NCBI RefSeq assembly: GCF_003286085.1
Contig: NW_020825460.1
Location: 124,001 to 188,000, forward strand
Reading direction: 5' to 3'
Source of the DNA: Drosophila persimilis
Lineage: Eukaryota > Arthropoda > Insecta > Diptera > Drosophilidae
Length of the DNA: 64,000 bases
Every line of letters starts with the position of its first letter. Position 1 is the first letter of the stretch. The position numbers were made by a program, and so were the translations under genes. Shown here piece by piece: positions 36,319-48,757 of the stretch. Under the pieces are notes generated by a model, which saw only the letters and a program-made list of their open reading frames with translations, ran no database searches and had not been told where the DNA came from.

Positions 36319-37737
36319 ACTTTGGACAAGTTTGACGCCACCTGAACAGAGCGAAACTTCAGAGAAATCTTGGCCTGTGAAAGCAGAACCTCGTCCGCTT
36401 TCATCTTGATTCGCCCGAAGATTCCCTCAAGACTTGTCCCTGGACGTGGCGCATATTCAGGGCAGTAATGCGAAACCTGAATCCACCTGAAGGAAACCCT
36501 AAGCCTCCCCCTCCACCTCCTGCCAAATCCACCACCAATTTACCCAATTTATCAAATGCGCAACAAAAATACAAAACCCAAATCGCAATAGATTGTCGCC
36601 TGCCCCACGTTCGTGCCACACAATGAAATACAGAAACAAAAACAATGTCAAGTCATTTGTCAACAGAACAGAAAAGTGATAAATGTTTTAATTATGGGCC
36701 GCCTTGCCCCTCCCCCCCGCCCCTGCCAGCCAAGAAAATATTAAATTGCGCGACATTTCTCGTTGTCAAGGTGCTGGCTTCCACCAAAGCCAAAGGTTGC
36801 CCGAAGGTCTGAAGGTCTGAAGGTCTGAGGTCCAAAGGGCTTGAGCTTCAGCTTTCTACGTGGCCATCAAAATCTAGGGATAATTTGCCCCTTAAATCCC
36901 TTTTTTCAAAGTGGTTTCTCTTCAGATGATGGCCGGGGCCAAAGATCTGCGACTTCTTGTGCTTCCCTTTGGCGGCGCCTCTGCCTTCCGCAACACGTGG
37001 CGTATACGCAATGGCGGAGCCTTAAATTATTCACCAAAGACAGATCCATCGACGCCCATGCTGATTTATGCTCTGATGCTTTCTGCATTTTATTTTTGGG
37101 TGGGTGGGGCGGTGGGGGGGGCCTAAGGAAATTGTGAAATATTTATTTGTGCAAAAATTAGGGCCAACAAAATCAGGGTCAAAGGCGAAAAGGCAGGGCG
37201 CCCGAGATGCACGTGCCATCATTCGTAATTGATTGATTGATTGATTGATTGGCAAGCAAACGGAAGGCAACAGCTGACAAGAAGAGCAAACAGCAAGTAC
37301 GAGTGGCAAGTGGCAAGTGGCAAGCGGCAAGCGGCAAGTGGCAAGCATTGGGGAAATCTTTCGTTTGTTTCCAGTTCGTTGGCCTGCAATGTTCTCGAAG
37401 CCAATAATCCCTGTTTAAGCCCTGAATGCCATTGTGGCTTAAAGCCTTCTCGCTGTCCAGTGACCCCAAAAAACCGTCGGCCAGCGAAAACTTTCGAGTT
37501 TTGCCCGAAAGTTTCAGCCGCCGCTTAATTGCTTTTCAATAGCAAAAATGAATAGTAGGAAAGAATGTGTGTTCCACCGATGGTTGGGGCATGCGGCATG
37601 GGGCATGGGGCATGGTATATCCTTTGCCAGCACGCAATGTGCCCCAAAACCTCATTAAAGGTCTATGCTGCCGTGTTGCAACAACTCTTTTTGCCCCTCT
37701 TTTTGGCCGTTGCGTGTTTTGTTGTCATTTCGGATGT

Positions 37738-37778
37738 GGGGCGGGGCGGGGCGGGGCGGGGCGGGGCGGGGCGGGGCG
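37738..37778. repeat. (GGGGC)n pentanucleotide repeat, 8 copies
   Basis: About eight GGGGC units. G-quadruplex formation is possible on the plus strand. Confidence 0.9.
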
Positions 37779-38042
37779 TGACCACCAGCCGTCGTTCAAC
37801 AATTGTGAAGGAGTAAGCGACCCTTCGACTACGACTACGACTACAAATATTGCGAAAATGGTTACAACTTTTCGCCCCCCCGCCTCGCCCCCCCTTTTGC
37901 CCGCTTTGTGTGCTTGTGTTGTTGCTGCAGCAATTGGCTCAAAGGTGTCTACAGGTAGGAAAAGCAAAGGAAAACTTCCAACCAAAACCAGGAAAAAGAG
38001 CTACTTCTGTGCTCTGGAAAGCGAAGGATACGAGGAGATTTG

Positions 38043-38133
38043 TACCCTATAAATATAGAAGAAAATGAAGAGTGTTTATAAGAAAGGAGACAAAGGCGTC
38101 TATCAATCGATCAATGGGTGCATATCTAGGGTA
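38043..38133. repeat. 91-bp palindromic remnant
   Basis: TACCCTA (38043-38049) and TAGGGTA (38127-38133) are inverted arms of the same motif class as the DINE-1-like hairpins. The arms are short, so it could be chance. Confidence 0.3.
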
Positions 38134-40145
38134 TCTAATGCTTCGGTTTCACCCACAGACGGAACCCTTTTCCTTGTTCTCCTTTTGTTCCATGTTTTGT
38201 TTTAGCAATTTCCGAAACTCATTAAAAAATCGCTTCCACTGGAATTGTTGTCACTCATACGCCCCGTGCCCCCATGCACCCGTGCCCCATGCCCCATGCA
38301 CCCATGCCCCCATGAAACTATGAACAGTGCATGTACTTTTCCGAGTAACTGTGTGTGGGGGAAAGGTATGATGTTAACAGAGTTGTGGCTCTGTTATTTT
38401 GTACGACATTTATGCGGTGGCGCTGCGGGTCGCGGTGCCGTTCGTTGCAATTGTTTGTCTCCTTGAACCAATTCTTTTTTCCCCACAACAAACAACAAAC
38501 AACAACGGGCAGCAGGCAGCAGGTGGCAGGTGGCAGGTGGCAGGCGGAAAGGCTCACCAAAGCCACCAACGAGCCGCATTGAAACGCAGCTCCACAGCTC
38601 CACAACGGCCCATCGACCCCATTGTGTCAAACAGTTTGTGAGGCTCCAATGCTCCACTAACCCCACGCACACTCGCACTCCGAAAATTGAGTCCCCCCGC
38701 CTCCCCCCTCTCTCTCTCTCTCTCTTTTTGAACAGAAATCCCTGTTAACTCGATTGAGTAGCCCCCCCCCCCCCCGGTCTCTCTTCAGCAGCAGCTGTTT
38801 ATCGGAGGAAGGGGCTCCACCCCCTCCCCCCTCTCGGCGTGTCGCTCTCTGTTTCTGGCAAGCGAAATGACAGGCCCAAATAAATTTACATGTTTTAACT
38901 ACAATTTTGTGTATAATTTTCAACTTGTTTCGAATACACACACACAGAAAACTGTTGCAGAATTTCAAATAACCAAAAACGGAACGGCAGAAACCTTCCC
39001 AGAAATGGGTACAGTCCTTCCCATAGCCGTCACACGGCCATATTCCCAGTCCCATTCCCACTCCCACTCCCATATTGACTCTCATTCCCCCCGATGTATT
39101 TTGCATGCAAATTAAGACAACAGAACGACTGCGACAGTTCGAGTGAAAGGAGAGCAGCATCTGTGGCAGCAGGCAGGCAGCAGGCAGGCAGGCATTCTGC
39201 CTGTTGTCGACTGACATTTTAATAGAATTAACTGCTCCACAAACGAAGTGAGTCGAGTCCTGGCCCCGGGACAGCAGCTCGCCTTATTGCTTTAGATGGG
39301 CGTGTCATTCGATTTGATGGCTACAACTCCTGTGTGTTGGCTTTTAAGGCCTAAAGGATTTGCAGGACTAGCTGCAAAAGGTGTGACATTTAATTGTATT
39401 CTGTGTGAAATGCAGTGCGTGTCCAGGCAGGTGCCGGGCCCCAACAATGGCCACACGTTGACAGGCGAGGCGGAAAAAGGATAAAGGACCATTAGAGCTG
39501 CCGCCTGGCATTGACTTTCGGCATTATGGACTGTGTAATGGAATGGACTGTCGGGCGACAGACCACAGACAAGCGGGGGGCATTGCTCTGCCTCTGCCTC
39601 TGCCGCTGCCCCCATATCATTTATAACAAATAATTTATATTTCTTTTGGCAATTTTTCGCTTGCTCGAGCAATGTTTTATGTAAATATTTTGCAGCCTCA
39701 GTCCGTTGCCCGTTGCCCGTAAACTGGGGCCGCAGATGCCGACACAAGACATTCAAAAATTAGAAATGATATACATATATATGCCCGGCAATAAATATTT
39801 GAATAACAGGCATTGATTCTCAAGGAAAATAAAAGAATCTTCTGGGCCCCACTGGCAACGACTTGGCGATGCTCTAAGGGAAAGATGATCGAAGGGAACA
39901 AATAAAGACCTGCAAATATGCTCTTGGTGGAAGGAAAACCCATGGTAGATGAGTTTGTGTGAAAAACCCAAGGATATAATTACCTTTTTAGAAATTTCAT
40001 TTAAACATTCCCAAATCTCCCTCCCAGAAAGCTTGATATCCAAAATTTCACTTGGTCTTAATCAATAAACAACGAATAAACCAATAATCTTCAATTGTGT
40101 TTTAGGGAAAACACACACACGCACACACATAGGACATTGTGTGTG

Positions 40146-40167
40146 CCCCCCCCCCCCCCCCCCCCCC
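40146..40167. repeat. Poly-C tract (22)
   Basis: Twenty-two consecutive C on the plus strand. Confidence 0.9.
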
Positions 40168-41196
40168 TTCCTTAGCAAATCCAATTCTGAGATTATCGCG
40201 CTTGGAAATCGGCGCAATGTTGCATAAACAGCTTATAGCCGCACTGCCACCAGTGTTGGGGCAACACCGAAAAAAGCACTTGGGAAATCTACATACGAGA
40301 CACACACGCACACATATAGAACCACAAACGGAAGAGGGGAGTGGAGGAGGAGGTGGATGAGAAGGTTCTGTAACCACAAGATATGTCTCCTCCCCCTTCC
40401 GTCGCCACCCCCCGCCCAAAAGTACCATCCATTCCATTCATTCGCGACATGTGAGGCACACAAAATGCGAATGTTTATATGCGGCTCGTGTTTTGGTTTC
40501 TCGCTCTCTACCCGCTCCCCCGCTCCACCGCTCCCCCGCTCCCCCCGCTCCACCGCTTTTCCCTCGTGTGTTTTTGGGAAAATCGCCTTAAAACCCGCAG
40601 AAAATGGGCGGGGCCTGAGGCGGCGGGGGTGGGGGGGTTTGAATGTGTGCGGAGTGTGTAAATATTATTTTAAATTGATAGCAATTGAATGAGCAATAAC
40701 GTAATAGGGAGTAAATGTTGATAACAGAAACAAGGAGGAGGACGCCAGGGTGCCAGCCTTTGTTTTTTCTAAAGTGAGAGAAAAAGGTGGGGGATAACCT
40801 GCAAGAAGAAAGGTAAAACAGACAGGAAGAAAGGTTAAACAAACAGCAAGAAGAGGAAACCCTTCAGGAAACAAAGAAAATTAAATGATAAATTGGAATA
40901 AATCGATGGAAAAGGGTTTAAAAGGTGAGACGAGTTCAAAACTGATTTCGAGGAGGAAAGAATTCGAAAATTGGTCTGAAAGTTATCGTTGAATGATATG
41001 AAGGCTAGCCGTTACTCTTCCCTAAGAAACATTCATTCCATTTCCATTGGGTCTTAAATTTATATGCCATAAATTCCAGCCATGACTCCTTCTGCACTCC
41101 ACCTACACTCCATCATCTTCCTACATCAATATTGTCTCCCAAATATTGGCAAAACACTCATCTGTAGAGTTCATTCGTACTCGTAGGAGAGATGTC

Positions 41197-41378
41197 AGGG
41201 GACAGTCTTCAGGGGACAGTCTTCAGGGTACAGTCTTAAGGGGACGCTTTTCGGGGGACGCCCTTCAGGGGACTCTCTTCAGAGTACAGTCTTCAGAGGA
41301 CGCTCTTCGGGGGACGCTCTTCAGAGGACGCTCTTCAGAGGACGCTCTTCAGGGGACGCTCTTCAGGGAAACCTCTTC
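41197..41378. repeat. 14-bp minisatellite, 13 copies
   Basis: The unit AGGGGACGCTCTTC (variants GACAGT, AGAGGAC, GGGGGAC) is repeated thirteen times in exact 14-bp register without an indel. The reading frame over it is open only because the unit lacks stops. Confidence 0.92.
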
Positions 41379-42664
41379 ATGGGGAGGCAATTGATCAAGT
41401 TGAGTCTTAAGTTAATTCTCCCCAAAGATATGGCCGTTTTCTTCTCGAAAGATCCCCTTTGCACAAACAAAGGATTCTCCCGCCCAAAAAGAAAAACAAG
41501 TTTCAACAATCATCCTCGTGGCCGTCCGTCGTCCCATCGGAATATATGACCCGTACTTTTCATCCATTTTCCTTCGACTGCGGACAATCGTCCACTTAAT
41601 GACCCTGAAATTGATGCGAATTAGTTTTTTCTCTCTTAAGAGTAGAATTTATACATTTTTTTCCTCCCTTTTTTTTCTGGACTTTTTCTTCTCAGTTTTT
41701 GTTGTTGGTTTTTGTTGATCTGTGCCGCAGTTTGAATGCTCCGTTGCCTTTGTGACAAATGACGCAAAAGGTTTTTGGGATTTTCCCTGCCTCCCGCTCC
41801 CTCTCCGTCTCCCTCCCGCCCAAGGAGGGAGGCAGTGGCCAAGGGCCCTTCTCTCATTTGACTTTGGGATTTAATTAAATTAAAAACTCAATCTGTCTGG
41901 GGTCCGCGATTCGTGGGATCAGTTGTGAGGTTATTAGTTGCTATGCGCTACCCCCATCGGGGCCTGGGGATTGGGGATTGGGGCTTGGGGACTGGAGAGA
42001 TGGCTGCTTCTAATTATCCCCCGTAATGAAAAACACATTGAACTTCTACAAGTGTTTTCCCCTGTTTGTATCTCCCTCTCTCTGCCCCTCTGGGTGCTGA
42101 TGAACTTTAAGGAAAAGTGTTTTCGATCCCAAATATATTCCCCAATTAGCCGACTCCTTCTTTGGGCATAAATCAAGTGTTTGAATGTATTCACACGCTC
42201 GCTTCGGGCATTAATCACACGTGTGTTTGAATGCATATTCGTGGCATCTTTAAGAGGTATTCATGGGGGCTCTTGAGGTGACAAATGTGCAAGCTTGGCG
42301 CTGCTTAAGTGCCTTGGACTGGCCCTAAACCTGTTACCAATCTTCGTATTCCTTCGCTCGTTAAGAAACTCAGGGACTATGGGTTTTTCACCGATGCTTT
42401 TTGGGTTTCTTTGGTTTCTTTTGTTCCCATAAACAAACGAATGGAAACTCCTTGGAATAGCAGGCAGTAAACCTCCATATCTCCCTCAGAGAAAACTCTG
42501 ACCAGCCATCGCCTTGAGTCGCCTTCCAGTAAAGATCTGTTTGGGGGCACGAAAAGGTGTCGTGCAACAGCCTGGCTAATATCTAGCCCCTGGGTGGGTG
42601 CAGCAGGGCGGGGAGACCCGTTCCCCTTTGTTCGCTTAAGTGCAGATTAATCAGTGTTAATGGC

Positions 42665-42691
42665 GCTCTCTCTCTCTCTCTCTCTCTCTCT
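42665..42691. repeat. (CT)n microsatellite
   Basis: About 13 CT units. Confidence 0.9.
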
Positions 42692-44999
42692 GCCCCTCCC
42701 TCTCTGCTGGCATATTAAATCCAAAGAACAAACAACAAAAGAACAACAATTAATGCAAACAATGCGAATGCGTAGAAGAAAAGCGAGAAAAGCGAACGAG
42801 AAACGAAAATTGCTTCAGAGAGCATCAGCACAAAAGGCAAGTTTTATTCATAAGCAGGCATTAATATTCATACGCACACACATGCTCCACGATTCACGAT
42901 TCACGATTCACGATTCACGAGTATATGAATGCACACACACTCGCACACGCACTCGAACACACTCATGGATACGCATACGAAATCGCCGGCATTGATGCGG
43001 AAAATTACAATTTTCATCTGCAGCCAAACGTTGCTTCATTGTTTTTGCACTAAAAAGCATTTGGGGAGCGTGCGGTCAGTGGAAAGTCGAGGAAAGGTTT
43101 GGGATACCCGTGTGCATCTCTCCAAGGTTCAGTGAATATTTCTTGGGACGAGTGCTGGAATCCCCTCCACTCCTGGTATTCCTGGCATCTTTCTCAGTGC
43201 TTTCGCCGAAATTGAATTCAAATTAATTGCGAGTACACTCGCAGGCAGCCCGTGAATGCAGCCCGTGTTTACCCACAGCCGCCGTGGCAACGGCTCATCA
43301 TCGACGCCGCAGCGGTGGTCGGTCATAATCCGCGGTAGCTGCAAGGGTTATGCAAATGTTGCAACCGCTCAACCGTCGCTCGGGTGCGTGGCCCGTAATT
43401 AATGTTGCAACCGCCGCAACAAATTGATTTAAAAGTTGGTTGCCCACTGGCAACCGTTGTGCCCGGATTTTCAGCATATTTTTTGTCCATTTTCCGCGCG
43501 CACACAAGCTCCAGTCTATGTGTTTTTTTTTCTTTATGCGAAAACAAACCCCCAACTAGAGAGGATTTTCGAATAAAAGATTACGTGTATTGGGAAAATA
43601 TGTACGGGATTCGGCCGGAATGTGCCCCACAGCAGATCGAGCATACCCCTTGGGGGCGCGTGGAGTATTCGCATGGTATTCGTCCGCTCCGCTAATGGTC
43701 GATGCACATGCGGCATGGTCACGGCATGCGCTGAAAAACAGATCTACGGTTGCAAAAAGTTGTTGCACGCGCCGCTTACGGCGCTGCGGCCTGGCCACCC
43801 TGTCTAAAATAATGCCACAGCCACAGGCGCACGCATCGCGGCACTGATTGCGAGAGGAGTGGAGCAGATGTGGAAATAGTTGCAGCATTCGCACACCATC
43901 ACCGTAGATGGCCCAGAGGCGGGCGGACACCTGCCATCCAGTGGAGGGGGGGGGGGGGGAGGTGTCCCCGCAGGCGGAAATGAAAGTTTTTCGCTCCTGC
44001 GGTCAGGTGCCAGGACAAAGGTCGTTGCGGGACCCAAAAACTTTTCTTGGGCTGCCCCCCCCCGCCGCTACAAATCGACGGCAATCGGAAGCCCAGGACC
44101 AGAATGAAATCTGAATACGCGTAGAGATGGAATATATGCAGCAGATGGGTCCTGGGCCCGAGTTAAAGCCTTTATCCTTGGTCTAGATTTGGTTAAGCCC
44201 TAACCAGAGATTATGGCATCCAGGAATGGGGTAGTTTATGAAATACGATGACAACAGAGCCCCAAGGACATAATGTTATGGCATTTTCCGACAAGATTGC
44301 GTACCATTTACACTCTTCACGTTGTTTGGAGCAATCTTTTTTAATGGGTTTTTCCGGAACAAGTACCCGGTACTTGTGCTGCCACTACATTGGGACGCTG
44401 GGACGCTGGGGACGCTGGGGACGCTGGGCCTACGCTAACATCGCAAAACGGGGCCGTAAAAACTGGCAACTGGCAACTGCCACGCCCTCGCTAGCGCCAT
44501 AAACTTGCGTGTAAACAAAACGATTATAAAAAGCCACGACGCCCGGCTTTAAGGAGGAGCATAAGCCTAAAAATATAAAATTCAATACCGGGAGATCTCT
44601 TTGCGGGCAACAAATGAAAATTTAATTTAACTCCATGCAATTCGGCATCCAATCAGCCATCACGGAGGGCCGAAACAGCAGGCTGGCAAAATATTTACAC
44701 GAGCATCATCCAGAACTTTTTTCAATCAACAAAATAAAAGTCAGTGGACCCCCCCCCCCCCCCCCACGAAAGGGATTCAGTCCGGCAAAAACGGTCTCCG
44801 TTGAGTGGCAAGTATTTAACCGAGCTTTTGGTTTAATGGATTTCCTGCTTTTTCCCATAAAAACTATAACTATTTACTCTCTCTCTCTCTCTCTGTCTCT
44901 GTCGTGTGAGCAGCACCAAGGCCAAAACAATATGCGGAGCAATCAACTGCCATGCAAAAAGCTTAGCTTTTTATTGTTTATTGTGTCAGTGTGTTTGTA

Positions 45000-46450
45000 T
45001 ACCCTTTGCAGAGGGTAGCAAGACTTTGGGGGGAGCTTATGATTCGGACTGCGAAGAAGGAAGGATCGGCGATCCTTTAAAGTATTTATTGGCGAGTCGA
45101 TCTATTTTTTTTTCATTATTCTTAGTGCAACTTTGCATAGTTGATTTTTGTACAGCAAGGAGTAGAAAAGTCGAAGTATAAGAGTGGGAGTATAAGAGTG
45201 GGTATAAGAGTGAGCGTATAAGAGTGGGAGTATACGAGTGGCAGAGTATAGGAATGGGAGTATACGAGTGGGAGCATAAGAGTGGGAGTATAAGAGTGGA
45301 AGTAAAAGAGTGGGAGTATAAGAGTGTGCGTATAAGACTATAAATATATACAGGGAGTATACGAGTACAAATATAAGACTAGCAGTACAAAATCGGAGTA
45401 TAAATGTATAGGCATAAGATAAGGAGAATAAGAGTAGGATTATAAGAGTCAGAGTATAAGAGTCGGAGTATAAAAGTATAAGTATACGAGGAGTGTAAGA
45501 GCATAAATATAGGACTAGCAGTACAAGAACGGAGCATAAAAGTAGGAGTATAAGAGTGGGAGTATAGGAGTGGGAGTATAAGAGTGGGGTATAATAGTGT
45601 GCGTATAAGAATGGGCGTATAAGAGTGGGAGTACACGAGTGTACGTATACGAGTGGGAGAATAAGAGTGTGCGTATGCGAGTGGGAGTATTAGACTGTAA
45701 ATATACAAGGAGTATACGAGTACAAATATAAGACTAGCAGTAATCGGAGTATAAATGTATAAGCATAAGATAAGTAGAATAAGAATAGGATTATAAGAGT
45801 CGGGGTATAAGAGTTGGAGTATAAGTATACGAGGAGTGTAAGAGCATAAATATAAGACTAGCAGTACAAGAACGCAGCATAAAAGTAGGAGTATAAGAGT
45901 GGGAGTATAGGAGTAATAGTATAAAAGTAGGCGTATTAGTATACGAGTAGCAGTACATGAGTCCAAGTATAAGAGTGGGAGTGTGCGAATCGAGTTATAA
46001 GTTAAGGATGCACTTGTCGGAGTATAAGTCAGGCCATAATTGGGAGTATTCGACGGGAACTTATACGACATCCATCGTATTATTATAATTCGGCGTTAAA
46101 GTGTAAGTAGGCATAGGCCGTAGTATAAGTGAAAGCACATTTGTATAAGAAGAAGACGGTATAAGACGGGAGGACATGTCGGAGTATAGGTAAGAGTATA
46201 TCTAAGGGTATAAGTCGTAGAATAAGCGTGAGTGGAGGATGGATTATAAGACGGAGTATACTTGAGATTACAGGTTGAAGTATCAGTCGATTAGTTTATG
46301 TACAAGTTGAAGTATAAGTACTAGTTGTGAGAAAGCCTTCAGGTCTTAAGGTATTTCCAAGAAAGTTACAAGTGTGCAACAGTGCGTATTAATAATAATA
46401 CAAATAAGGGTATCCCAGTCTTCGAAATTCCCGCTCCACTGCCGTTCTAT
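45000..46450 (+). mobile_element. DINE-1-like element carrying a 14-bp satellite array
   Basis: The left end is the hairpin TACCCT (45000-45005) / AGGGTA (45012-45017). The core that follows has CGAAGAAGGAAGG, TTTAAAGTATTTATT and GGCGAGTCGATCT in the order and spacing of the INE-1 core. The right side near 46407-46432 (AAGGGTATCCCAGTCTTCGA) resembles the INE-1 3' end. The interior is almost entirely a 14-bp tandem array. The core match is the best in the window together with the 58.1-kb copy. Confidence 0.6.
45169..46331. repeat. 14-bp minisatellite with a higher-order period of about 350 bp
   Basis: The basic unit is GTATAAGAGTGGGA, often 14 bp but with 12-16 bp variants and degeneration toward the right. 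Variant units recur in the same order: GACTAGCAGTA is at 45377, 45513, 45732 and 45856, so spacings of 136, 219 and 124 give a repeated block of about 345-355 bp. The left part is more regular than the right. Confidence 0.85.
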
Positions 46451-47786
46451 GATAGCCCTTTGTTTACCGTTCGGCTCTTGTTCCACTGCCACATGTGGCA
46501 CTCTCTCCTCTCACTTTATCAATCATAACTTTCCCGATGAGAATGCTTGAAATTTCGGACAACAATATGCACAACTTTCCGACGGTTAATTAAAGTTTTT
46601 CCATCAATCTGGTTGATTGTTTCCAAGAGGTTCTTCTCGTACACTTTTCCAGAGTTTTCTCTGTATTCTCGCTTCTCAGTATTGTATTTTTAAATGTCAG
46701 AAAACATCAGAGTTCGGTTCATTGTCTTGTGCCTTTTGAAGCAGGTTTTTGGGGATTTTTCAAGCGAATGATGGTGACCTTTCGACATGCTTCACTCTGA
46801 TGGGCGGGGAGGGGTCTCCTTTTGGCAATGTCTGTATCCTGAGGCACCACAATTTTCATTTGCTTTAATTGACGAGAGTTTCCCCACAATTAATAAAGGA
46901 CTAACACTGTTCATTGGCTTTTTGGTATGAAATTTAAGGCCGAGAGGACCCCTTAGAGAGGTCAAATTATCAGCCATTTAAGCGTAAATTATTCCGCATT
47001 ACGACGTATCGTATGTCCATACAAGTGATGTGTAGGAGGCAGGAGGGCAGCAGGCAGCAGGCAAATCGAGACACTAATTGGCCAGAATAATGTCCACATT
47101 CGTTCGCCTGAAGCTGGGCAAAATGTCGAAGGATTATGGCAGTGTGGGCGGGGTCGGTTCCCTCATTATGCAAATTGCAGGCGAATGAATGCAACAAATA
47201 CGAGTGTGCCCTCCGTAATGCTAGCTCATACTCTGATTAAAGATATTACGATGTTATTTATAGCAAATTGCATGTGGAATGTTGTCTCAGTGTCTCCGTA
47301 AAGTGATTCTCTAGAAATGATTATAATTAGCACAGCTGGTGGGGGCTGCTGGGGCTTCTGGGACTCCTGTGTGGCACAAGGGGGTATTTTGTTCCCTCAA
47401 AACCAGTATAATTAGTCATTTTTCTGTGCTTTCTCTAGTCTATGATTTAAGTGAAAATATTTCATGCTTGCGATAGTGGAAAATGTGAAAAATGATTTAT
47501 GAAAGGACAAAAAAACAAAAAGGAAAGGCTCCCTGCTGAATGAAAGGTCAGTTTTGCGGAAACTACGGCCAGGGTTTTCCGAAACTACAGGAAAGGCAAG
47601 GGTTTCCTTTCCTCTAAATGAGCCCCCAAAAAATATACATTTATCTTAATTTAGAGACCAAAAAAAGGTTCATTCGTTGAATGCTTTGATGATTTTTGTT
47701 ATTTTTCCTGCCTGTTTTCCCAAAGATAAAAAATATAATACTCACAAAGGAATGTGCGAGTATTCCCTCGAACGAGAGAGACCAGA

Positions 47787-47788
<2 letters not shown>

Positions 47789-47819
<31 letters not shown>

Positions 47820-47829
47820 ATGGACGGAT
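47789..47829. repeat. (GGAT)n tetranucleotide repeat
   Basis: About ten TGGA units with C interruptions at both ends. Confidence 0.9.
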
Positions 47830-48741
47830 GGGCATTCCATAAATTTGACAGTTGGCCATTAATTTTGTGGTTCTTTTTTTGTATATTTATTTTTGTGTGG
47901 GGGTCTTAGACTGTGATTACCTTTTGGGGGGGTTTTAATGAGAAAGCTGGCCCAGCTTTTGTCAAATATTACAATCATTCGCTGAAAAAATGACATTTTA
48001 ATGCAAATATTTGGTCGAAACATTCAAGTGAAGGATTTTTGCTGGCTTTTCTTGGCCTCTTTCGTGCTTTGTCATGACTTTTCCGGCATCATTTTGGGGA
48101 CTTATGAGAGCGTAAAGCGATTCTGTGAAAGAAAAAAAGAAAAAGCTCGTCATTTGTCATTTCTGTTCAATGGCTTGCATGATGTTTATCCTTTATCCCT
48201 TCTGCAGCAGTCTCCCCTGCATTACCGGGGATTTACGGGCAGCATTTGCATATATATTTACTTTCTCTTTGTGTTCTCCGAAGTCCTTGAACTGCACTCT
48301 GGAGTGCGGAGTGTGCTAAGTCCTGCTTTTAGCTTCGCTTCGGATTGCATTTCAATTTAAATCTCAAAACCAGAACGAAAGACAGAAGGACAGAAAGACA
48401 GGGACTTTGACTTGACTAAAGCATAGATTTTTTCCAACAATTGGATCTCCATTTCCTGTTCTATGATTGGTTGACGCTCTCTCTGCGGCTGAGTTCTTTC
48501 CTTGAGGCAGGGGGGGAAAAAAAAGGCTGAAAGAATCTCAAAAGAAGTGCCACTCTCGCATCGAACTTTGATGCTTCGTTGCCTTCAGATTCGGTTTGAA
48601 GAGTGCTTTCTGCTGCTTTCATTGAATGATGTACCGCCTGTCAGTCTGTCTTCCATTTTCCATTTTCCATCTTCCATCTTCCATCTACAGGTGGAAATTT
48701 ATCAATTTTCCGGCCCCAGACCAGACATGTGTTTACGGTGT

Positions 48742-48757
48742 CCCCCCCCCCCCCCCC
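48742..48757. repeat. Poly-C tract (16)
   Basis: Sixteen consecutive C, preceded by ACGGTGT, similar to the GCGGTGT before the poly-C at 55419. Confidence 0.9.

Larger units (their letters stand above)
32441..44999. other. Gene-free intergenic stretch with minisatellites
   Basis: No frame here carries coding signals. It holds a poly-C tract (35624-35650), the 35-bp minisatellite at 36.0 kb, GGTCTGAAG repeats (36805-36830), ATTG tetramers (37228-37250), GGCAAG(T/C) 7-mers (37303-37346), (GGGGC)n (37738-37778), a palindromic remnant (38043-38133), poly-C at 38762 and 40146, the 14-bp minisatellite at 41.2 kb, (CT)n at 42665-42691, CACGATT 7-mers (42890-42920), 11-mers of GGGGACGCT type (44396-44430), and poly-C at 44749. 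Confidence 0.6.

Noticed and set aside
35961-36404. 147-codon minus-strand repetitive frame
   Set aside because: Product of the 35-bp minisatellite; all three frames are open.
45379-46071. 230-codon minus-strand frame, Leu/Tyr/Thr-rich
   Set aside because: It lies entirely within the 14-bp minisatellite; it is open because the unit has no stop.
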